From Tricholoma matsutake (Eukaryota > Basidiomycota > Agaricomycetes > Agaricales > Tricholomataceae), in contig AP026541.1 of assembly GCA_026075535.2 (NCBI GenBank), forward strand, positions 7,874,001 to 7,938,000: DNA of 64,000 bases. The letters are read 5' to 3'. A model generated the notes under the pieces. The model searched no databases. It worked only from the letters and a program-made list of their open reading frames with translations, and was not told the origin of the DNA. Shown here one piece after another: positions 32,256 to 44,187 of this stretch (the first letter of the stretch is position 1; each line of letters starts with the position of its first letter). Both the position numbers and the translations under genes were made by a program.

Positions 32256-33539
32256 TTAGCGCAGAAACAGGAGTGGGTGCACAGGTGAAGGGAGCATCAA
32301 TGCAACAAGTCCATCACAGATGTTCAGGGAAAGAAAAAGGGCATGGCACATACTCGTCTCCTTTGCCTTGTTCTTCACAGTCCTCAAAATGTGCGTGGTT
32401 GCTTGGTTCTTCTCAAAGGCTGCTTTTGCTTTAGCGGCATTCTCCGGGGTGACATTCCTGCACACTTCAAGGGTGCATCTGGTGATTTTGCAGTTCGGCA
32501 AGATGTGGCCGGCGTAGAAGGTTTGGCATTTGAAACATCCCAGGTGTAGCGAGAGGAGGGTCTTCTCCTCATTGGTGAGACGGGGAATGGGTGCAGTGTT
32601 GTATATGCTAGTATTGGGTGCAGCAGGAGCAGTATTGGGAGTGCCGTTTGCAGTTGCAGGTTTGGGCTTTTTGGCTTTGGCGACCCATTGTGAGCGACGT
32701 ACGTCGAGGTCTTGTTCCAGAAGGTGAACTCTCTCTTGCCATTCCTCCAACGTGGCGATGGTGTCCAACATACCTACTGTAGCACCCGGCGGAATGCCGT
32801 TGTTGCCGTTGTACAAGCACTTGAGGGCAGGTGAAAGATGAGGTACAAGATGTTTACGGAGGTTGGTAGCGGGAATATAGTATGTGGAGCCTGCAGCATG
32901 GAGTTCATCGTTTGCATTCCGTACTTTGTTGACCCAGGTGAGGAACGGTGTCGTGGATTGGAAGCAGATCTGGTCTTGTATGAGTTCGTCTTCCCATGAG
33001 CATGTGAGGAACTTGAGTTTGAACTCGGTCATAAAGACTTTGAAGGTTAACATTGCGAGGCAGTCCTCTTCCACAAGGACCCAAGACTGAATAGTAGCAG
33101 ATTCGAAGTTATACAGGATTTTCCCAACCTGGTCATCAGCAGCAATCTCTTTATTTGCGAAGTAACGTCGACATGCAGTTTCAAAGGTGCAAAGCACCGG
33201 GATTGTAAGGCTGCCTGGAGAAAGAATAGGTGCCATATTTGGTGAGCTTTGTTGGATTTCTGCAAGCGCATATAGGGGGTCTATGATAGGTGCCATGGAG
33301 GTCGGCAGGGGAAGGTGATCATCGTCTGAGTCATCTGTGAGATTTGACAGTTGGGGACGGGGTATCAGTTCAGGTGTGGGTGGTGCTACGTTTCCAAGGT
33401 TGTTGGGGGAAGCGGGTGGACTGGACAAGGGTGGCGAGGAGAGCGGTGAGGAATCTGGTGTATGTGCGTGTTCCACTTGCTGGCAGCGCGTACGACTGCG
33501 AGTCGTCAAGGGTGTCAGGGATGTCGGTTGGCGAGACAG
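32256..33539 (-). CDS. Gag of element D
   Basis: About 427 open codons. No ATG opens the frame; a CTG at 33539 begins LSRQPTSLTPLTTRSRTR, while element A gag begins MSRNTPQRP, so an ATG here may have been lost. The N-terminus is Ser/Pro-rich, then the capsid region: CRRYFANKEIAADDQVGKIL, EDELIQDQICFQSTTPFLTW, LEEWQERVHLLEQDLDVRRS. A zinc knuckle CFKCQTFYAGHILPNC lies near the end. The next ATG would start inside the protein (MAPIIDPLYAL). The stop at 32256 precedes protease in another frame. Confidence 0.75.
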   Translation of the reverse strand: MSRQPTSLTPLTTRSRTRCQQVEHAHTPDSSPLSSPPLSSPPASPNNLGNVAPPTPELIPRPQLSNLTDDSDDDHLPLPTSMAPIIDPLYALAEIQQSSPNMAPILSPGSLTIPVLCTFETACRRYFANKEIAADDQVGKILYNFESATIQSWVLVEEDCLAMLTFKVFMTEFKLKFLTCSWEDELIQDQICFQSTTPFLTWVNKVRNANDELHAAGSTYYIPATNLRKHLVPHLSPALKCLYNGNNGIPPGATVGMLDTIATLEEWQERVHLLEQDLDVRRSQWVAKAKKPKPATANGTPNTAPAAPNTSIYNTAPIPRLTNEEKTLLSLHLGCFKCQTFYAGHILPNCKITRCTLEVCRNVTPENAAKAKAAFEKNQATTHILRTVKNKAKETSMCHALFLSLNICDGLVALMLPSPVHPLLFLR

Positions 33540-33958
33540 TTTGCAAGATCAGGATTTATGTTTGCTTGTTCAGGATGGGGTTTGGGGGGGGGGGGGCAAA
33601 AGTTGGTGGGTAAGGCAAGTTATCGCTTTTGACATGTCACTTATATAGTACAGCTGAGTGGGTCGCAGTGGAGTATTTCTGCAAAACGCGTCAGTGTTTG
33701 GCTCTGTGGAGATAACAGCGCATCTGAGAAGTTTGTGGTTTCGGGCTTCTGAGGGTTCTCGCCGAGACTTCCATGACAGCGTGGGTGTGGTGAATACGAT
33801 AGGGGAATGTGGTATCGCTGTTTGTAACTGGCGAGAATGGTTTGGTGTTTTGACGAAGCGGGGATGATATCACAGCATGATCTATGTTGTCATCCGAGAT
33901 GTATGGAGATGTCTAGCTAGGGTACCACACTTCAACCAAGATCATGTTTAAAAAAAAG

Positions 33959-34152
33959 TGGAGGAGTGTTGGTACTCTCTACACTCAAAGGACGAAACGA
34001 TGTAAACAAGATGATAGTATGAATTTTAGAAGATGAGGCTATTGGTTTACATCGTACGATAATGATCTGTAGCCATGTGACTGTGGCGTGATCGTGTAGG
34101 TTAAGTAAGGAAAAGGTAATGTGGTAGATGTCGCATAAGAGGTACTCTTACA
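33959..34152 (-). repeat. 5' LTR of element D
   Basis: 194 bp, pair of 28487-28680. About 420 bases of leader follow on the minus strand before gag, including an 11-base G run on plus at about 33586-33596. Confidence 0.92.
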
Positions 34153-35515
34153 ATCCTGAGAAAGGTGTCATCCACAGCCATAAAACCTCTAGCACCTCCT
34201 CACCATCCTTTACCGTGTCCGGAGAATCTCCCACCTTCTTCAGCACCCCCCAACCAATCTCATACAATTCAGGATGAACAATGGTGAGCAAGGTGCCCAT
34301 CAGCATGAACGATTCCAAAGTTTCTTTCAGCCATCCAAGTGTGGTCAGGTTCTCTGATCTCGGCTTCAAGGTCTTTGAAATCTTGGGCTTGAATTTAGGA
34401 GTCTAGAACAATCAGAAGATAGAAGTAAAGGCCCTGAAATATAAAAACCTTCAACTTACATTGTGTGCTTGCTGGAACCAAGCTGGTGAGAGATTGATAT
34501 TGCCAGGATAAGGCTGACATTTTCCAGGAGATTTATAATATTGAGGATCCAAATGCCATTTTGTGCGAGTCAGATTCAGAGTAAGGGATCCTCTGAGAGA
34601 TTGATCCATCTTCAGTGCAGCCTCCCAAAGAATTCTCTACAAGCCACATGATAGTTGAATGAATCAGAGGGGGTATTATTATATCAACAAGTTCTCACCT
34701 GTCTTTCAGGGCTCAGGATGCCAGGCAGGAACCAAAGTAGGATCCATTTGTGCATGTCTAGGACAATGGTCAGCTGGGTAAGTAGTCTCTGTCCATCATA
34801 ATGGCTTGTCACAATCAAGGAATCCTCCTTGGAGTTGTTCCGACCGGTCGGTCTCTTCAATAACATGTTTGAGTCATATCTTTGCACATCAAGATCATCA
34901 AATTTCACTGAAATCATTTAGCCAGAAATTTCAAATTGACAAAATCTAAATATTACTTCTATTGCAATATGCATCAGCTGCCATTGTTGCCATTTGTTCA
35001 CAGTCAACTGCTAGTTGAACTGATAGTGAAAGTGGAGGAAGTGGGCCAGGATTCTGTTGGTTATAGATCGGCCAAATTGCCTTCATCTTTGCGAGATCAG
35101 GAACATTCTGATTCTCATGGAGCTTCCTTGAAATCACCCACCAAAATTGGGCTTGGAGGTAGTCCAAAACAGTGTCGGTCAAGAAGAAAGGCGAGTTAGA
35201 TGGTAATGACATGTTGAATCCAATGAATCTGACATAGACAACAGATTGTATTTATATAAATCAGAGGGGCCTTTATCTACTGATCACTCAAATCAATCTG
35301 ATATCTGACATTCCAATTGTCAAGAATGTCTGGTGAAATGAAATGTCACTGCTATTGTTGTCCATCCCGATCCTGATCCCGATTTATGTTATCTTTCATC
35401 TATGAACATCATCTGAACCTCATCAGTGACTTTGATCTCCGATACCGATAAGCGATCAATGATAGATGTTGATTTTTCTAATCATTCTAATCAATATCTA
35501 TCATTACTCCCGACA

Positions 35516-36255
35516 ATGAGTGCTCTGAAAGTAACATGCCAGGCAGTTGTTGATTATCTCTGCTCCCGGGCTAGAGCAGCTACACTTGAAGCTAAACAGC
35601 ATCATTGTCAGTCAGGTCTCAATGAGTATTATCATGTTTGGAAAGCCAGGATGAAGCAAGAACTTGTAAGTTGCATTACTCCTACATAACTACATTTTTA
35701 TCTAGTGTTAGGGGATTCTGGAAATTATACTTGGATGGATGATCCTTGAGAACAAGTTCCTTTATCTCACCCCTTTTCAAAAAAGACTGCACTCCTTGGT
35801 CACTGACATATCAAGTTCAGACATTGGCACATTCAAGGGAAGCCTTTCATTGCTCAGGGAGGCTACTAACGACATCGACTTGACAAGGATTGTGGAACCA
35901 TACCTCAATCCTTGGCGGATCACCAGTACTCCCATGGTCATCAATCCAGACCTTTTCCCAGATGTACCAAGATTCCGGAACATGATATGTAGCACTACAT
36001 CTCATTATTAGATACTAGAATGATAATATTTCTTATTGATAACAGGTGGGGCCAGGTGTTAATGAAATTGCCCCTTCCTTCCAATCAAGGGTTTTGCTCA
36101 ATGTCAGCCAAAGTCAGCAGGACTCATCGCTGGCATTGGGAATGGTACATGTGGCTGTGGGAGAGCTCTTGATAGAAAGGGAAGATCTTGTAGATGATGA
36201 GGAAATCTCCAATGTGGAATGTCCAGTCCGACTTACCTTGCCTTTAACCCGATGA
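35516..36255 (+). CDS. KDZ-linked gene X1, locus 1, unknown function
   Basis: Divergent from the TET/JBP-like gene, 300 bases away. ATG 35516 starts MSALKVTCQAVVDYLCSRARAA; exon 1 ends at 35665 (GTAAGT donor), with the acceptor at about 35711. Exon 2 carries EIILGWMILENKFLYLTPF and DLTRIVEPYLNPWRI, then another intron near 35990-36043, ending at TGA 36253. About 215 residues. The same gene lies at 55297-56043 in KDZ locus 2 (shared LCSRARAA, YY..W..RMK, EPYLNPW/DKYLDPW). No known domain recognised. Conservation in two loci suggests it belongs to the transposon. All exons appear open. Confidence 0.65.
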
Positions 36256-36373
36256 TCAAAAGTAGATAATGGAGTCTTGATGATTGGAAGTCTGCTGATG
36301 GCTATGCAACTTATGTAACGATCAACATTGGATATATTTACTTGAAACTTGAGAGATGGTCAGATAACCAACC

Positions 36374-37108
36374 ATGAGTGTCAACTGGAATGTATTGCCA
36401 GTGTTTATCCATGAAGGTGTCATTGATTTTCCCTTTTTGAACAATGCCGAAGCACAAGAATTCATGGATCTTCTCTGCTCACAGAGTTTGTTCATGGTGG
36501 CAATCAGTCCCGATAATGATCATTCAATGGAGCATAAATTGCAATATCTGGAAATGATTAGAGAAGAATTGGTAAGTGAACCAATGGGAAATGTCATTTC
36601 ATTCGGTTTTCTAAAATCGGGCAGGCTGCAGGTCGACAATTCCTGGGGAAATGTTATCTGAAGAGCTTCCAGATTATAGTTCCAGAAGTTTATAAGCAAA
36701 TGCATCATATTGTCAAGGCAGAGGAAGAGCCCCTTGAACTCCTTGAAAAGATTAGAGGATTGCATTCTAATTACTTGGAAGAACATCCCACCACTAGTGG
36801 CCAGAAAAGACAGCCCTGGTTCTCAATATCTTTGAACAACCAGTGGGGTATGAGTCTGGAGCAAGCACTTCGGGCACAAAGAGAATTTGTGAGTGATCCT
36901 CTTTATCTTGGATTTAATTTTAAATGTAACTGGACAATGCTCATTGTGATCATCGTAGAACATCACTGGTGATGAAAACACCAGCCAACACCATCCTATA
37001 CTTCCGAGGGAACTCCTACCTGCTATGATGGCAGCATATCAAAACATGTTGGAGAGTCAAGCAAGAGTGGCTAGTATTAGGGCAGCTATACAGGATGATT
37101 TGAGATAA
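36374..37108 (+). pseudogene. KDZ-linked gene X2, locus 1, unknown function
   Basis: ATG 36374 starts MSVNWNVLPVFIHEGVIDF. A GTAAGT donor ends exon 1 near 36571 (EMIREEL). Exon 2 (about 36640-36890, LYKQMHHIVKAEEEPLEL, NNQWGMSLEQALRAQREF) and exon 3 (to 37108, LPAMMAAYQNMLESQARVASI) follow. The counterpart at 56099-56872 shares the VxW..LP.FV..GV..FPF start and the ending LPxLxxxIxxLVA..QALE. No known domain. It ends just before the satellite. The exon 1-2 join is uncertain, so I cannot say the frame is whole. Confidence 0.5.
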
Positions 37109-37199
37109 TGGAGAGAGACTTACCTCTGGAATTGTATATTGGATCACCCTTATTTACATTTGGACCATGAAAGATATTTGAATGTATGTGAAACCATTA

Positions 37200-38690
37200 C
37201 AACAATATAAAACAACCCAACAAAATGAAAATGACATGACAAAATGACCCGACAAAATGACCTGACAAGGTGATGACCAAACAAAATGACAATGTGGTTG
37301 GATCAGTTTGTCAGGGTATTTTGTCGGGTCGTTTTGTAAACTCATTTTGTTGGGTCATTTTGTTGGGTCATTCTTGTCAGGTCGTTTTGTCAGGTCATTT
37401 TGTCGGGTCATTTTGTCGGGTCATCTAGTGTCGGGTCATCTCTTGTCGGGTCGGGATACTTATCTGGTCATTTTGTTGGGTCATTTTGTTGGATCGTTTG
37501 TTTGGGTCATTTTATTGGGTCATCTAGTGTCAGGTCATCTAGTGTCGGGTCATCTAGTGTCGGGTCATCTAGTGTCAGGTCGGGATACTTATCTGGTCAT
37601 TTGTTGGGTCATTTTGTCAGATCGTTTTTTCGGGTCATTTGATGGGGTCATTTTGTCAGGTCATTTTGTCAGGTCATCCAGTGTCGGGTCATCTAGTGTC
37701 GGGTCGGGATACTTATCTGGTCATTTTGTGGCATCATTTTGTCGGACTGTTTTGTCTTATCATTTTGTTGGGTCATTTTGTTGGATCATTTTTTCGGGTC
37801 ATTTTATTGGGTCATTTTATTGGGTCGTATTGTCGGGTCATTTTGTTGGGTCATTTTGTTGGGTCATTTTGTTGGGTCATCCAGCATCAGGTCATCTAGT
37901 GTCGGGTTGGGATACTTATCTGGTCATTTTGTCAGGTCGTTTTGTCTCACCATTTTGTCTTATCATGTTGTCAGGTCATTTTGTCAGATTGTTTGTTCGG
38001 GTCATTTTATCAGGTTTTGTTGGGTCATGTTGTTTGGTCATGTTGTTGGGTCATTTTGTTGGGTCATCTAGTGTTGGGTCATCTAGTGTCGGGTTGGGAG
38101 ACTTATCTGGTCATTTTGTCGGGTCATTTTGTCAGATCATTTTTTCGGGTCATTTGATGGGGTCATTTTGTTGGGTCATTTTGTTGGGTCATCCAGCTTT
38201 GGGTCAGCTAGTGTCGGGTCGGGAGACTTATCTGGTCATTTTGTCAGGTCATTTTGTCAGACCATTTTGTCTTATCATTTTGTCAGGTCATTTTGTTGGA
38301 TCATTTTTTCGGGTCATTTTATTGGGTCATTTTGTCGGATCGTTTGTTCGGGTCATTTTGTCGGGTCATCCAGCGTCGGGTCATCTAGTGTCGGGTCGGG
38401 AGACTTATCTGGTCATTTTGTTGGGTCATTTTGTTGGACCATTTTGTCTTATCATTTTGTTGGGTCATTTTGTCGGATTGTTTGTTCAGGTCATTTTATC
38501 GGGCAGTTTTGTCATGTTATTTTGTTGGGTCATTTTGTTGGGTCATTTTGTTGGACCATTTTGTCTTATCATTTTGTCGGGTCATCGGGTCATTTTGTCA
38601 TGTGATCATTTTGTCAGGTCATTTTGTTGGGTCATTTAGGGTCAGCTCACCTACTGTTGGGTCAGGACACTTATCTGGTTGAAACAATAC
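37200..38690 (+). repeat. 1.5-kb satellite of GGTCATTTTGTYGG units
   Basis: About 15-bp units (GGTCATTTTGTTGG and variants) are arranged in blocks separated by a longer marker GGTCGGGATACTTATCTGG, which occurs eight times at spacings of roughly 120-270 bp. At 37205-37280 the first units lie in the opposite orientation (CCTGACAAAATGACC), making a large inverted repeat with the rest. An open frame across it is a by-product of 15-bp units. Confidence 0.93.
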
Positions 38691-38715
38691 TACTCTAATC
38701 AATAATAACACCCAA

Positions 38716-41700
38716 TCAAATAAATGACTTCTTTGCTGTATCAGCAAAATCCTCCCACATCGCCTCCTGTTGTGCAGCATAGATCTTATGTCCATGAGAG
38801 TAATCAGCCTCTTTTCTCTTCCTCCGCTCTGCTGCCCGATAATTGAAGTATGCTGTTGTCTCATACTGAACAAGGGTGTTTTCCTCCATCGCTCGTTCAA
38901 ATGCTGCTTTTGCTCTCAGCCAGTTCACCCGGTGAACTAGATATATCTTTAGTTTTACAAATCAGTCAATCTTTGATCCACTCACATTCTTTCATATAAT
39001 TAGATGACAAACTGTCACCCTTGACATCCATATACCAGAACCATGGCAATGAATCATGCTTCCATCCAGACTCCTTTGGGTTTATCAAAGTAGTACTTGT
39101 CTTTAGATGGCTCTGATCAAGGATTTGGAATTGATCTAGCATTTCTTTTGAAGCTCCCAATGACACCAGGGCTTCCCTACCAGCCCGATAGCTTTGAGCA
39201 TAAAGTCGTAACACCTGGTCAGTAGAGTGAATACCAGCCCAGGATTTTGTCCTTCCTGTTTTAGGTCCTTTGGGTCAGATCTTCGTAATGAACAAGAAAG
39301 CTTTCTTTCCCAGCATGAGCCTGATCCCTTTGAGATTGTCGTTGCACTGCCCACTCCAAAGTTCTGTCTCAAGCTTTGCCAGCTCCACCAGGCCTCGCTC
39401 TCTGATTGCTTTGGAGGTCAGAGATGATGGCAATGCGATGACAGAAGTCTCAGGCCTGTTTCCCAATCCCACATCATTGAATGGGTTGGATGAAACAGGG
39501 CAAGAGATTATATCAATCTCACCATTGTCATCAGTGATGAAGACTTTGGAAGGTTCATAGGAGGAACTGATATTTTCCGATGATGAGTCAAGTTGGAGAA
39601 AGTGATTTGCTTTCCTCTGATGATCCAAGATTCTTGTGAGAAGCTGACTTTGTTTCTTAGTAATTTCGATTTGCTCAGTCGTTGTCGGGACACCACCAAC
39701 TTGTCTCAGGTAACTTTGTAATGACAGCCTGTCACAAGAAAGGAATGAAAATGCTGACAATAGCTTTATTAAACACTTACTGAGACTCTTGAATTGAGAT
39801 CCCTTCCGAAAGGAATTCAACTGCAGAGACTTTGCCCGACGGCTGTTCTCGGCTCAATTGTAACTGCATCTCAGCTTGACCTGGGGCTGATCCAGGTAAT
39901 GCTTGAGATCAGGGGATTGGAAATGAGAAATGAAGAGGACAGTACCTTGTTTGCATTTCAGGGCATAGTAATCCATACTCTTGACATTTTTATCCTGATT
40001 TTGTTGTGCCGTCATCTCACCCTCTCACCAAGCTTCTAAATCTGCTGGTGCTGCTGACTCAGTCAGTTTCTTATAGGATTCTTCTGACCCCTTCAACAAA
40101 TTCATTGCCCATTTCATCTTCCAAACCAACGACGATTCTACATTAAATAAGGTAGTCAATATTCAGTGTAGGGGAAGGATGATGAGATATTTACTCATGC
40201 CGATTAGCTTCTTCCAGTTCGAGTGATTCATGTGGTCATCCAGAATTTCATTCTGATGGGCCATAGTCACACCCTTGGCACTTCAGGATGTTTCGTTCAA
40301 GACAGCCCACAGAGTTTCCACAATTTTGCCATCAATTACACCACTCCCTGGCACATATGCCAATGTATATCTTGGAAGGCAATCATCAATGTGTCCTACC
40401 ACATGAAAGTCCCCAATCACTCCTGTGATCTTAAGACCTTCTGGGATAGACAGAAAGGGTGACTGATTCACTCGGAGGAGAAAGTTGATTATCCACTGAC
40501 AAAAGATGTCATATACGAGTAGCGATCAATTGATCCCTTTCATCGTCTTGCTGTTCAGGGCTTTACAAATTGCATAGTCGATGTTTTTCTGCCTGTAAAT
40601 TGGGATGAAAGGGCTTGTAAATTGAGGATTTGTGATGGGAAGAGACTTACTGCTCTCCTTTTTGGAAGTCAATGGTGGCCTCAGGTTGAAAAAATCCATG
40701 CCAAAGACAAACCACTGATCCGATACCAGTTGCATCATAGCCAGCAACATTGACATTCCGATCAGCTTTGAACTCGTTGCATGTACAGGGAGGCTGCTTG
40801 AATTCCCTGGCTATCCTGAGGTGAGCCTTATAATCTGAGCTCTCTGTCATAAAGTTCTGGCCATTTGTCAGTGGCATGTCATCCTCAGGTCGTTTCTGAC
40901 ATTGATGAGAAGCTGTAAAGTTCCCATCAATGGCAAAGACCGAGTATAAACCCATCTAAATATCTTTAGTGTTTATCAGGGACTTGGTGTAAAAGTAGTG
41001 CTTACTGTTCTTTATCGTTCTTCCAATCTTTGGGAAAATTAATCCCAACCTGTGGACAGGCGGCGCAAAGAACAGCAAGATCCCCGAGTCCTGGACTTTC
41101 AATGTTATGCCCAAATCCATGCCACTTCAGATGCTTGAGGTTTCAGAATTGCCTTGTACATTGGAGAAGTTCCCGATATCGGTCCTGGGAGATTACATGA
41201 GTATTAGTGTCAGGATGATCAGTATTTCAATGGGTGGGATGGAGCTTACTGGAATAGTTTTGGGAAAGCATGTGGAGGTAAATCTCCTCAGCTTCTGGTA
41301 GTAATGCCAAGCAGAGGATTTGCACTCCTGGTTTTCGGCAAGGAAGGAATCTAGACCTTCAAATGTGAACAAGGTCTTGACTTGCTTGAAGGAGGCAGGG
41401 AAGAAGTGCAGATCAAGGGCCTGTATATCATCAGGTATGTGTCCAGGGCACCTGCACCATTGGATCGGAAGATGGTGGACACCATTGCTATGAATGATGA
41501 CTAGTACATTCTTTGCATAGGTAGTTTTATCCCTAACATCTCTCTCCAGCAACAATCCGTCGTCATCCAATTCCATTTGAGAGAAAGGAACTGAGCCAAA
41601 CTTGAGGTCATCATCATCATCATCCAATAACTTGGATGGGAGATCAGGAAGGCTGAACAGCCGTTCATCCTCACCCTCGTCTTGGTGGGAGTCATCGCTG

Positions 41701-42322
41701 GGGTTTGAGGGGCATAGCTTCCCACCATGACCGAAGTGAAGGGTAAGACTGGCCTGTAGGAGGGTGGAATCTTTGAAGTACTCATTTTCCCAGTGTTGAA
41801 TCTTGTGAAAGGGGTTGTTCCAATGAGCCTTCTGACAACAGTCCTTGCAAAACATCGGATGTCCAAGACAGTCCAAACAATGCCAGTCTCCTGATGACCC
41901 ACAGCTGCTGCAAAGCATCTCGATCGGAGGCGCCTCAGATGAGAGAATATGTGCTAAATAGAACTTCCTTTTATGCAGGTAATCCCTCATGTAGTCATTT
42001 TGTGACTGAATACAAAAGGTCAAAAAGGTATCGAGGCCCAAATGGGTAACACTCTCACCTTAGCCTTTGGAAGTTGGAGGGGTTCTAAGAGCACATTGTC
42101 AAAGTTAATATTTTGTCTATCTTCAACTGAAATTGAGGGAGTCAATCCTTTGATAGGTTTGGAAGGGGACTTGGATGGGGACACAGAGGAGTGTAAATTT
42201 TGCTTGCTAACTTTTGTCTTCTTCACCAGGCCTCAAGCTGTGTAATGGCTGGTAGTGCTGATAATTAGAGTGTCACCACTGGCTATATTTCTGAGATTAG
42301 GATTGAATTTCTTGTGGGGCAT
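38716..42322 (-). pseudogene. KDZ transposase with CxC2 cysteine cluster, locus 1
   Basis: Start ATG 42322 (MPHKKFNPNLRNIASG). A TGA at about 42241 stands where locus 2 has CGA. The CxC2-like cluster is at 41960-41680 (CSSCGSSGDWHCLDCLG, then CKDCCQKAHWN, LHFGHGGKLCP). The KDZ core follows: CRCPGHIPDDIQALDL, SAWHYYQKLRRFT, IDGNFTASHQCQKRPEDD (first acidic residue), YDATGIGSVVCLWHGFF, YDIFCQWIINFL, IGDFHVVGHIDDCLPRY, LWAVLNETSRSAKG, EILDDHMNHSNWKKLIG. The C-terminal domain includes NWLRAKAAFERAMEENTLV. Several introns and at least two stops. It would cut and move the KDZ transposon. Confidence 0.88.
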
Positions 42323-43466
42323 GAGATGTTGGTTGCTTGTGTGAACTGCTGACTAACCATCAATCATCAGATGTGAGGGTCCCAGGGCAATTCGGACCTG
42401 CTGGTGGTGCCGAAGAAATTCATTCACTGTCATACCTAAGAATTGATCACTTCATGATTATCGATATCGACTGATCGATAGACGCCTATGATAGTATTTC
42501 AAGAGCATTCCAATGAAATGTGCAAATCATCACCATGTTTCCTCCCCATCAGCAAAACTCCTCACAGCAAGAGCTTTTTGCTCAAATTGCTCAGCAACTT
42601 GTTGTTCTGATCATCAACATTGTCATTCCTGAAACCTTGAAGATTATACAGCAGTATTATTTCAAGGATCCATGTTACACGTCAATTCTCACAGGGCAGG
42701 CTTGGGTCAATGAACTACTCCACGGATAGGGTGTAGCACAGGTACAGGTGAACCTGTGGTATTCTGCCTGCAGGTAGCACAGGTGCAGGTGTGGGTTTGT
42801 ATATCTGTACCTGTGGCAACACCACACCTGTACTCATGGTGTTGCGGGTTGTCACAGGTTTGAGTTGTGATATATTTCATATCAGGTTTTGTGGTTCCAA
42901 AATTCTTCTGAGCTCTTTGCTTTGAGTTAAAAGAAATTTTATCAAGTTTTATGAGAATCAATTGTTGTTACACTCTGTTAAGACATGTATTGTATCTGCC
43001 TGGTACTGTGGGATTTTATGACATACAATAATCTAATTCAGTCAAGTTGATGTTATTTTGCATAGTGACCTTGAGTGTTCCTTCCAAAAATTGCTCCTCT
43101 CATGCCAAAACTACTCTGCCCAGATAGAATGCAGCAAATTACTTGTTTCTTTGTGTTCTTCATGATGGATAAAAAAGGTTGACAGATGATTTGTGAAAGA
43201 ATTGAACATTATATCATAACTTATATGTGGATTCAAGTGTTGAAGCAGTATAGAAAAGTTGGATAACTTTCTAGTATAGCTACCTCTTACCTTTGTTTTA
43301 GCTACACATAGTTTATGCCATGTTACTCAAGTGCTACTGTAGTTTTGAAACACCATACAAAACCTGTGCTTATAACCTGTACCTGCAGGTATGGTGTTTG
43401 TACAGGTATGGTGTCACAGGTGACAGGTGTGGTGTTGCCAGTGAAACCCATGGTGTCACCTGTGCT

Positions 43467-44150
43467 TGTCACAATCCGTTCCTCGCCCGCTCAGAACCCG
43501 CAACCTTCCGATCTTTTCTGCTGTTCCTAACTCAACTCCTACCGCCTTCGTTCTGGCCCCCTTGCACTGCCCACACTGCTGTGCACCAGGCCGCCATGTA
43601 CAGCAACCACGGCTGCCGTCTAGTTTTGCAAATTCAACTATGGATTCCTGTGCGGCCTCTGCTAGGCAATTTATCTACGCAGTTGAGATACTGCTGCAGT
43701 TTCTGTTTCCGTTCCGCTCTTGTTCCAGACTCTAGTATTTAAGCTTAGTTAGTTTCACTTTGTATTCCTCAGTTCGTATATCGACATAGACTCGACTTTA
43801 CCCTGTCAATCTAAAACCTCCTTCTACTCCAACTCCTGACCTCTAAGAGTCTGAACTCCATTCGACTCAACCTCTAGTTCCCCTCTGAAGTTCTAGTCTC
43901 ATCTGAACTTAACCTAAGTCCCTCCATACTCCTTCCCGCATTTACCCGCACTCTCCCACTCCTATCTCTAAAACCTCTACCCGAAATTAGGACACCAGAC
44001 GAGGTGAAGGGCGCAGCTTCTTACAAGCTGAAGCCAAGTCCTTTTCATTACCCATCTGCATAATCCGCTACAACCCGACAATCTTCTGCTCTCAAAGACC
44101 TGCCGGGTCCGACCAGATTCCGACGAGCCTTTTCAGATCAGTTCTTAACA
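43467..44150 (+). repeat. 5' LTR of element C
   Basis: 684 bp, TG...CA ends; GTATATACAAACTC follows where a primer site should lie, with no TGG-type match. Compared with the 3' LTR it has lost CpG at about 13 sites. Confidence 0.95.
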
Positions 44151-44187
44151 GTATATACAAACTCACACTTCACTCGTCTCTTCTCCT

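Larger units (their letters stand above)
28487..34152 (-). mobile_element. Ty3/gypsy LTR retrotransposon D, full length
   Basis: 5.7 kb on the minus strand with 194-bp LTRs (28487-28680 and 33959-34152; plus-strand ends TGGAGGAGTG...CTCTTACA) and target duplications ATCCT (28482-28486 and 34153-34157). The LTRs differ at about three positions by eye, so insertion looks recent compared with A, B and C. Order on minus: gag, protease, RT, RNase H, integrase. The polypurine tract GCATGAGAGGG precedes the 3' LTR at 28681. It disrupts the last exon of the TET/JBP-like gene. Confidence 0.94.
28162..35212 (-). pseudogene. TET/JBP-like 2OG-Fe(II) dioxygenase, KDZ locus 1, split by Ty3 D
   Basis: Minus-strand exons: 35212 to about 34949 (SNSPFFLTDTVLDYLQAQFW), about 34912-34700 (DVQRYDSNMLLKRPTGRNN), about 34637-34465 (PGNINLSPAWFQQAHN), 34404-34153, then after element D 28481-28162. 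Removing D and one ATCCT copy rejoins the last exon in frame (TPFSGYGLISNC). The catalytic part shows the iron-binding H-x-D in ITPMHWDNNSQGPWYDCL, a second His in LLGKVIQHGM and an Arg in IAQYMRDNVHERM, the layout of TET/JBP enzymes that oxidise 5-methylcytosine. No stop or frameshift was seen in the exons, so the insertion is the only obvious lesion. Substrate is inferred from the family. Confidence 0.75.

Noticed and set aside
33586..33596. Eleven-base G run as a quadruplex or regulatory signal
   Set aside because: Single run with no further G tracts spaced for a clear quadruplex; a homopolymer in the leader of a dead element.
37308..38639. 443-codon open frame with repeated SGHFVGSFC-like motifs
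   Set aside because: It lies wholly inside the 15-bp satellite; units divisible by three keep frames open by arithmetic, and other frames are open too.
42323..42534. Terminal inverted repeats for the KDZ or Harbinger elements
   Set aside because: GCATTC-type sequences occur at 42502 and 53843 but in the same orientation, with no matching target duplications; ends remain undefined.
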